From contig JAZRQJ010000017.1 of the NCBI GenBank assembly GCA_045649685.1, positions 1-38,321 on the forward strand: a DNA stretch of 38,321 nucleotides, in the 5' to 3' direction. Origin of the DNA: RUG12519 sp045649685 (lineage in GTDB: Bacteria > Bacillota > Clostridia > Oscillospirales > Ruminococcaceae). Of this stretch, positions 34,033 to 38,321 are shown piece after piece (the stretch's first letter is position 1; every line of letters begins with the position of its first letter). Under the pieces are notes generated by a model. The model made no database searches. It had not been told where the DNA came from and saw only the letters and a program-made list of their open reading frames with translations. Both the position numbers and the translations under genes were made by a program.

Positions 34033-35307
34033 TTAATCATTTCTTTTAGTAGATAAAACAAAAAATCCATCATCTACCGTTTCATTAATAACTGTGCTCA
34101 CAAAATAACGCATATCATCCATTGCATGGTCATTTTCTTTTTTTACACAATCCCCATGTCCTTTTTCATTCCAACTATATAGAAAAAATTCTCTAATAAT
34201 ATTTTCACAACTTTCATGAAATAAAAGTTTATTAGAGTTAAGCGCTTCCGTAACAAAATTTATTCCAGATATAACATCATTTTTAGCTCTAATAACATCA
34301 AATTCCCCATGTCTGCGAATACACTCTATAAAACTCGAAGCTGAGGGGTCTATAACGATCATTTCAACAGGAAAACCCGCAATTAATTTTTTCAATTCAC
34401 CATAATATTCTTCATCTGTTCGGTGAACCCCATTAATTTTTGAGTCATAATAATACTCTTTAATTCTATACCAAACCCCATCAGATCTTCCCCAAAGGCC
34501 AAATGAAGTAGGATTTATAATTCCATAATCTCCAGATACAACATATCTATCAAAATGATTGGGAAGGATCTTAACAACATGTTGTTCTAGCGAAAACATA
34601 GGATATACTTGTCCATATGTAGCAGTCCAAAGGCCCTTAACAAAACGGTTATAAAACGCCCCAGTATATAATGTCTCATAGCGCTTTCTAACACTTGGAG
34701 ATAGCGAAGGATTATCTTGCATAGTAAAATGTAAATACAAAAAATTTTTTTCTTCAGCTTTTTTAATATATTCTTTATAAAACCAATGAAAAGGATGTTC
34801 CGGATTACAATTAAACCAAAATTTAGATTTACTAATAGAACATCTTGCAATTGCTTGTTCAACAAAAGATCTCGGCATCAAAGCCACTTCATCAAGCATA
34901 ACACCAGCAAGAGTCATTCCTTGAATTAATGAAGCACTTTTCTCGTCTCGTCCTCCAAAAAAATAAAATCTATTTTTTCTATTTTTAAAATAGACATCCA
35001 TATAATTAGCCGACAATTTATGTTTACAATCAAAGCCAATAGATTTCAGACTATCTATAAGTAGAAAAATGACATTTCGTTTAATTGAAGAAATAGTTTT
35101 CCCACAAATTGCAAAATACTGGTTATTAAACTGCGAAAAAGCCCAAAAGACGAAAGATAGAGACATACAAACAGTTTTACCCGATCTAACTGCTCCATCA
35201 CAAATAATAGCATCATAATTTTTATAATTTTCTTTGTTCCACCAAGTAAGCACTAATTTCTGTTTATTTGAAAAATTTTTAAATTTGGTCGCCAAAGTCC
35301 TCACCAT
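34033..35307 (-). CDS. Phage terminase large subunit
   Basis: 424 aa. Walker A is CDGAVRSGKT (36-45), Walker B is VMLDEVALM (136-144), with coupling motif region FWFNCNPEHPFHWF. The RNase-H-like nuclease shows three acidic residues at VSGDYGIINP (Asp260), IVIDPSAS (Asp320) and ENDHAMDDMRYF (Asp393/397/398). Both ATPase and nuclease sites are therefore intact. It packages DNA into proheads and cuts it. The start overlaps the small-subunit gene by 29 bases. The organisation resembles XtmB of PBSX-type elements. Confidence 0.92.
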   Translation of the reverse strand: MVRTLATKFKNFSNKQKLVLTWWNKENYKNYDAIICDGAVRSGKTVCMSLSFVFWAFSQFNNQYFAICGKTISSIKRNVIFLLIDSLKSIGFDCKHKLSANYMDVYFKNRKNRFYFFGGRDEKSASLIQGMTLAGVMLDEVALMPRSFVEQAIARCSISKSKFWFNCNPEHPFHWFYKEYIKKAEEKNFLYLHFTMQDNPSLSPSVRKRYETLYTGAFYNRFVKGLWTATYGQVYPMFSLEQHVVKILPNHFDRYVVSGDYGIINPTSFGLWGRSDGVWYRIKEYYYDSKINGVHRTDEEYYGELKKLIAGFPVEMIVIDPSASSFIECIRRHGEFDVIRAKNDVISGINFVTEALNSNKLLFHESCENIIREFFLYSWNEKGHGDCVKKENDHAMDDMRYFVSTVINETVDDGFFVLSTKRND

Positions 35308-35767
35308 CTTCAGCCGTTGAACTTAAAGCCTTAAGAAAATCATTAACATCAGAATCATCGCCTATTTTATCAATCAAAGATATCAAAGAATCGATAGCCT
35401 TAACCCTATCAGCAAACTTAAACTCAAAACCACCATCTTTCAATTTTTTTATTTCAGAAATCTGAAACAGATCCAAATTTTCAATTTGCTTTTCACTCAA
35501 TTCTTGTGATTTCAACGCTAAAACCAAAACATCATTTGGTCGATAAAAAATAATTCTTTTTAAAGCAGTAATAGTCAAATTAAAAATTTGATCTTTTTTA
35601 AAACCACTTTTCATTTTATCCAAACACTCTTTAATATCTTCTCTAACCAAAAGTTTCTGTGCAGTTTTCTCAGCAATCAATCTAGAATATCCTGCTTTAA
35701 TAGCTGCTTCTTTAGCGTTTTGTAAAATGTAATAATATCTACAAAATAATAATTCTTTTTCTTTCAG
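35279..35767 (-). CDS. Phage terminase small subunit (probable CTG start)
   Basis: The protein motif begins LKEKELLFCRYYYILQNAKEAAIKAGYS, matching the usual N-terminus of Terminase_2 small subunits (L-x-E-K-Q-x-x-F...N.t.AA..AGYS). The codon at that point is CTG (35765-35767), six bases after AAAGGAGGAG. No ATG, GTG or TTG with a ribosome binding site lies in frame nearby. The upstream GTG at 35828-35830 falls inside a terminator hairpin. About 162 aa from this start. The helix-turn-helix DNA recognition part is followed by LTITALKRIIFYRPND and a C-terminal helix region. It selects the DNA to be packaged. Confidence 0.82.
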   Translation of the reverse strand: MKEKELLFCRYYYILQNAKEAAIKAGYSRLIAEKTAQKLLVREDIKECLDKMKSGFKKDQIFNLTITALKRIIFYRPNDVLVLALKSQELSEKQIENLDLFQISEIKKLKDGGFEFKFADRVKAIDSLISLIDKIGDDSDVNDFLKALSSTAEDGEDFGDQI

Positions 35768-35814
35768 AAAATTCTCCTCCTTTTTAACATCCCTCCCACT
35801 AATAGTCAATAACG

Positions 35815-35841
35815 AAAAAAAGTTGCACACAAACGTACAAC
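35815..35841 (-). terminator. Rho-independent terminator between the LCP-like gene and the phage cassette
   Basis: Minus strand GTTGTAC (35835-35841) pairs with GTGCAAC (35822-35828), six-base loop, then seven T (35815-35821). It ends the LCP-like transcript and insulates the cassette from it. No strong promoter was found between this terminator and the terS start. Confidence 0.85.
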
Positions 35842-35854
35842 TCTTTAAAAAATA

Positions 35855-36652
35855 TTATTTAATAGAATTTATTTTTTTAAAAACATCAACAAGTTCAAGT
35901 TTACTTTCATCGGTTAATCTATCATAACCATGTATATTTTCTAATTTAACTTTAGGCAAAACCAACCTACAATTTGAACTAACAATCATTTGCTTAAAAC
36001 CCATTTTTCTAATTTCAAAATCATATTTAGACACAGACATATTGCAAATACTATTCATTTCATCAAAAAAATCCGAAAGATCCAAATTAGGATTAAAATA
36101 ATTTTTTAAAGAAACAATTGCGTTCACAGGATCTTTTCTCAATAACTCACAAAAACAATCTCCGTTTAAAAATTTTGCTTCAGAAAACTTTTCATCCGTC
36201 AAATGATTATCAATATTGATTTCATTCAAATACTGTATAATTTCTTTTAAATCATCATTGTCTAATTGAATAGTTCGGTCAATTTCAATATCTGTAATAG
36301 TTTGAATTGCTTCCTTAACACAATTAATTCCTCCCCAATCAAAAAGTTCCTGCAAATTTCCACGCTTAAAATCAACCATTGTATGTGTTGTTTTAGGGAT
36401 ATTGGCTATACCCACTACATTATCACACGCAGATATTTTAATTAGAATATAAACATCCGCCGATTTTGGCTTCTCATCACAAACAGCAATCAATAAATTT
36501 ATATCTTGCTCATGAGGAATGATAAAGTTTAATCCTGCACGCTTATTTTCAATAACACTATCATTCATAAAATTAAAAGCAAATAAAAATCCTAATGTTA
36601 GTAAAACGATAAATGATATAATAAACGAAACAAAAACGGTTCTTAAATTCAC
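35855..36652 (-). CDS. Divergent LCP (LytR-CpsA-Psr)-like membrane protein
   Basis: 265 aa, GTG start (36650-36652) after GGGTGG. One N-terminal membrane segment (about 6-28). The LCP-like core reads INLLIAVCDEKPKSADVYILIKISACDNVVGIANIPKTT (51-89), then LFDWGGINCVKEAIQTITDIEIDRTIQLDNDDL, matching the family order (INILLLG.D, aDt.mL.s....iSIPRDt, ...GG...v...l.i.id.yv.vd). The Arg of PRDT is Lys87, and the later R-x-R-x-D-x-R-x-x-R-Q block has been reduced to LLRKD (171-175). LCP enzymes attach polymers to peptidoglycan. With the key arginines gone, this one may bind but not transfer. Followed by a strong terminator. Confidence 0.6.
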   Translation of the reverse strand: MNLRTVFVSFIISFIVLLTLGFLFAFNFMNDSVIENKRAGLNFIIPHEQDINLLIAVCDEKPKSADVYILIKISACDNVVGIANIPKTTHTMVDFKRGNLQELFDWGGINCVKEAIQTITDIEIDRTIQLDNDDLKEIIQYLNEINIDNHLTDEKFSEAKFLNGDCFCELLRKDPVNAIVSLKNYFNPNLDLSDFFDEMNSICNMSVSKYDFEIRKMGFKQMIVSSNCRLVLPKVKLENIHGYDRLTDESKLELVDVFKKINSIK

Positions 36653-36717
36653 TTACACCACCCATAAAAAGTATTACCATTATTAAAAATTTAAATCAAC
36701 ATAAACATTTTTAACAC

Positions 36718-36758
36718 AAAAAAACTAACCAGTTTAATAAAACAATACCGGTTAGTTT
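36718..36758 (-). terminator. Rho-independent terminator after the Nif11-type peptide array
   Basis: Minus strand: AAACTAACCGGT (36747-36758) pairs with ACTGGTTAGTTT (36722-36733), one G-U pair, 13-base loop, and a seven-T tract at 36718-36724. It separates the peptide array from the LCP-like gene, whose weak promoter must lie in 36653-36717. Confidence 0.85.
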
Positions 36759-36805
36759 CTTGTAAATAATATAAGACAATAGAATTAATTCAATGATAAA
36801 AACAG

Positions 36806-36883
36806 CTATTTTTTAGCAACTCCTGCTTCTACTTTTCTAATTATCTTTTCAAAATTTTTCTTAGCCAAAAGCTCTTCTAACAT
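36806..36883 (-). pseudogene. Remnant of a third Nif11-type leader copy
   Basis: A 25-codon frame (MLEELLAKKNFEKIIRKVEAGVAKK, stop TAG at 36806-36808) resembles the start of the leader. LAKK corresponds to MAKK, and KVEAG matches the KVEAG of the second copy. The segment between them is shortened, and the rest of leader and core is absent. The sequence just before it (the AAGAGCTTTTGG region) matches the one before copy 2, showing a tandem unit. No convincing ribosome binding site, so probably not expressed. Confidence 0.55.
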
Positions 36884-36901
36884 TAATTCCAAAAATAAAT
36901 A

Positions 36902-37267
36902 TTAACCACCAAAATTTACTCCTACAATCAAGCACATTCCATATCCATCACCACGACGCCCCATTGTCTCACCAAGCCCCCAGCCCATTTTTGTACAAGA
37001 AGCAAGTCCACCAGCAACTTGGTCTAAAAAATCATCATCTAATTCTTCCCCACTTTGAGGCAATAAACTATTTTTATATTCACGGAGATCATCATATGAA
37101 AAATTAAAACCATAATTTTTAACTAATGGCAATAATTTTTCTTTAAAAAAAGATTCTAATTCATTTTCTTTAAGATTAGTCATTCCTGCTTCTACTTTTT
37201 CTAATTCTTTTTTCAAAGTTTAGTTTCTATTTACTTCTTCAAAAAACTCAATATCTTTCTTAACCAA
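36902..37267 (-). pseudogene. Second Nif11-type precursor, leader interrupted by a stop codon
   Basis: Aligned with the copy at 37311-37679, the unit begins at TTG 37265-37267 (VKKDIEFFEEVNRN), where the intact copy has ATG. It contains TAA at codon 16 (37220-37222), where the intact copy has GAA. The frame then continues cleanly through KKELEKVEAG, the FLDQVAGG processing site and a full core peptide to the stop at 36902. The core differs from copy 1 by only two residues (MGR instead of IRR). A restart at TTG 37214-37216 is possible but has no ribosome binding site. The conserved core suggests recent loss or low-level readthrough. Confidence 0.7.
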
Positions 37268-37310
37268 AAGCTCTTCTAAGCTTAATTTCAAAAATAAGTT
37301 ACAATAAATA

Positions 37311-37679
37311 TTAACCGCCAAAATTTACTCCTACAATCAAACACATTCCATATCCATCACCACGACGCCGAATTGTCTCACCAAGACCCCAACCCATTTT
37401 TGTACAAGAAGCAAGTCCACCAGCAACTTGGTCTAAAAAATCATCATCTAATTCTTCACCACTTTTAAGAGCCGAGCTATGTTTATATTCTCGGAGATCG
37501 TCATATGAAAAGTTAAAACCATACTTTTTAACTATTGGCAATAACTTTTCTTTAAAGAAAGATTCTAATTCATTTTCTTTAAGATTAGTCATTCCTGCTT
37601 CTGCTTTTTCTAATTCTTTTTTCAAAGTTTCGTGTTTGTTTACTTCTTCAAAAAACAACTCAACATCTTTCTTAGCCAT
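37311..37679 (-). CDS. Nif11-type leader peptide precursor (putative RiPP/bacteriocin)
   Basis: 122 aa from ATG 37677-37679 (MAKKDVELFFEEVNKHETLK), with AGGAGG nine bases upstream. The leader (about 1-88) has the Nif11 pattern of a helical N-terminus with FFEEV, a middle VKKYGFNFSYDDLREYK and an acidic end LDDDFLDQVAGG with a double-glycine cleavage site. The 34-residue core LASCTKMGWGLGETIRR... is Gly-rich, with two cysteines (core positions 4 and 25), one Ser, two Thr and aromatic residues; it ends VGVNFGG. Double-glycine leaders are removed by peptidase-ABC transporters, and Ser/Thr/Cys cores are often modified. No modification enzyme or transporter is in the window. Expressed from the promoter at 37755-37783. 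Confidence 0.82.
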   Translation of the reverse strand: MAKKDVELFFEEVNKHETLKKELEKAEAGMTNLKENELESFFKEKLLPIVKKYGFNFSYDDLREYKHSSALKSGEELDDDFLDQVAGGLASCTKMGWGLGETIRRRGDGYGMCLIVGVNFGG

Positions 37680-37754
37680 AATAAACAACCTCCTAATTTC
37701 AAGTTAAATTTACATAAACAGTTATATATTTTGCACACAAACATATATATTTTC

Positions 37755-37783
37755 ATTGTAACCTATATACACCTATATATCAA
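37755..37783 (-). promoter_or_regulatory. Promoter of the Nif11-type peptide array
   Basis: Minus strand TTGATA (37778-37783), 17-base spacer, TACAAT (37755-37760), about 75 bases before the first precursor ATG. Confidence 0.8.
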
Positions 37784-37842
37784 GTATTTTTGTTTAAAGT
37801 TATCCAAATAAAATTTTCATTATTCACACAAACATATAAATG

Positions 37843-37871
37843 TTGACTTTGATTAAATAATCTTATATAAT
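37843..37871 (+). promoter_or_regulatory. Promoter of the tRNA-Leu gene
   Basis: TTGACT (37843-37848), 17-base spacer, TATAAT (37866-37871); the tRNA starts 16 bases after the -10 box. Confidence 0.82.
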
Positions 37872-37887
37872 TATTTAGTATTTTTGT

Positions 37888-37974
37888 GCGGTTATGGCGG
37901 AATAGGCAGACGCGCTAGATTCAGGTTCTAGTCGGGGCAACTCGGTGCAGGTTCGATTCCTGTTAGGTGCACCA
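37888..37974 (+). tRNA. tRNA-Leu (anticodon CAG) with mispaired acceptor stem
   Basis: 87 bases with encoded CCA. The D-arm is of the Leu type (TGGCGGAATAGGCAGACGC), the anticodon arm CTAGA-TTCAGGT-TCTAG gives anticodon CAG, the long variable arm CGGG-GCAA-CTCG confirms a class II tRNA, and the T-arm is GCAGG-TTCGATT-CCTGT. The acceptor strands are GCGGTTA and TAGGTGC. Only positions 1-2 and 6-7 form Watson-Crick pairs, with two G-U pairs and a G-G clash at 4:69. The 3' strand would pair perfectly with GCACCTA instead, so the gene looks like a hybrid of two tRNA-Leu genes. Confidence 0.88.
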
Positions 37975-38025
37975 AAATCGCGACATATAAATTGCTGTTA
38001 TCTGCAGTTTGTTTGTCGCGATTTT
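37974..38025. terminator. Hairpin terminator after tRNA-Leu
   Basis: A 12-bp perfect stem AAAATCGCGACA (37974-37985) with TGTCGCGATTTT (38014-38025), enclosing a smaller hairpin (AAATTGC/GCAGTTT), then a T-run to 38027. It can act for the tRNA on the plus strand and perhaps for the minus-strand frame that ends at 38027. Confidence 0.8.
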
Positions 38026-38026
38026 T

Positions 38027-38321
38027 TCATATGGGGATTTTCCCCCCTCTTGGCGTTGTTTTTTGCCCCTTACCTCTAAAAACAACTGTCACCCCCTTAG
38101 ATGTAAGCGATTTATGCCATTCGGCAAATCGCTGAATATGCGTATTTCCTGTTTTTCTTTGTATACTGCAGAAATCGAACCTTGAGAAGGCAATGGGCGT
38201 CTCAATGGGTTTAAGGGCAATCTCGGGCGTTGCCTTTGCCTCTAAAATCGTGCGAACGATCTCGGATACATATTTATCCTCTGCCGTTCTTTCGGGAAGT
38301 TCCACATCACGGAACGGCTTC
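38027..38321 (-). CDS. C-terminal part of an unrecognised protein (cut by window edge)
   Basis: The minus-strand frame is open from the window edge to a TGA at 38027-38029, giving 97 visible codons. It begins KPFRDVELPERTAEDKYVSE and ends TTPRGGKIPI. A GTG at 38305 could be a start but has no ribosome binding site, and the frame continues upstream, so it is probably the end of a longer gene. I do not recognise the family; a basic, Gly/Lys-rich tail is visible. The stretch is about 47% G+C by hand count, far above the rest of the window, and begins right after the tRNA. It is therefore either an integrated element or sequence from another genome. Confidence 0.45.
   Translation of the reverse strand, partial: KPFRDVELPERTAEDKYVSEIVRTILEAKATPEIALKPIETPIAFSRFDFCSIQRKTGNTHIQRFAEWHKSLTSKGVTVVFRGKGQKTTPRGGKIPI

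Noticed and set aside
34587..34865. Separate minus-strand gene inside terL
   Set aside because: It is an alternative frame within the intact terminase gene, with low-complexity Lys/Ile translation and no start signal.
37690..37887. Repeated short AT-rich motifs (ACATATA, CACACAAACATATA) between the peptide array and the tRNA as an attachment site or origin
   Set aside because: The repeats are short and irregular, lie in a region with two divergent promoters, and no matching copy of the tRNA end is found within the window.

Overview
This window comes from a low-G+C, Gram-positive, spore-forming anaerobe of the class Clostridia. The order is uncertain; Oscillospirales-like is my best guess. 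The evidence is a spoVT homologue, the Firmicute order rimP-nusA-ylxR-ylxQ-infB, frequent TTG starts with strong GGAGG ribosome binding sites, near-consensus TTGACA/TATAAT promoters, and base composition of roughly 30% G+C. Almost everything is on the minus strand; the plus strand carries only the alcohol dehydrogenase, spoVT and a tRNA-Leu.

Layout by increasing coordinate: (1) 1-3400, translation/transcription operon (infB partial, ylxQ, ylxR, nusA, rimP) behind a perfect-consensus promoter. (2) 3.4-14.3 kb, a possible long operon read as pgk-tpiA-gpmI-comEC-holA-rnmV-MBOAT-DHHW-YwlG. (3) 14.3-17.2 kb, trmL, the Fe-S pair iscU/nifS, and rnhA. (4) 17.4-20.0 kb, two cell-wall genes (NlpC/P60 endopeptidase and VanW/YoaR-like protein), both starting with TTG. 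(5) 20.4-23.7 kb, Fe-alcohol dehydrogenase, a queuosine-precursor transporter behind a likely preQ1-I riboswitch, a short-chain dehydrogenase and spoVT. (6) 23.7-28.4 kb, the phosphate operon pstS-pstC-pstA-pstB-phoU, with PstC carrying an unusual N-terminal membrane extension. (7) 28.5-35.8 kb, a compact phage head cassette: small and large terminase, portal, zinc-knuckle prohead protease, major capsid, connectors and a tail-hub-like protein. No integrase, repressor, tail tube, tape measure or lysis gene is present. (8) 35.9-36.7 kb, a divergent LCP-like protein. (9) 36.8-37.7 kb, a decaying tandem array of Nif11-type leader (RiPP) precursors. (10) 37.9-38.3 kb, a tRNA-Leu with a mispaired acceptor stem, followed at once by about 47% G+C sequence holding the end of an unrecognised gene. 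This is either an integration junction or an assembly join.

The best candidates for something new are the isolated, apparently intact head cassette and the orphan Nif11-type peptide array. A second theme is loss of catalytic residues in otherwise intact enzymes. The MBOAT acyltransferase lacks its invariant histidine, its partner lacks the DHHW motif, the ComEC beta-lactamase-like domain lacks most metal ligands, and the LCP-like protein lacks most pyrophosphate-binding arginines. All function assignments rest on reading translated motifs by eye; no database search was run.
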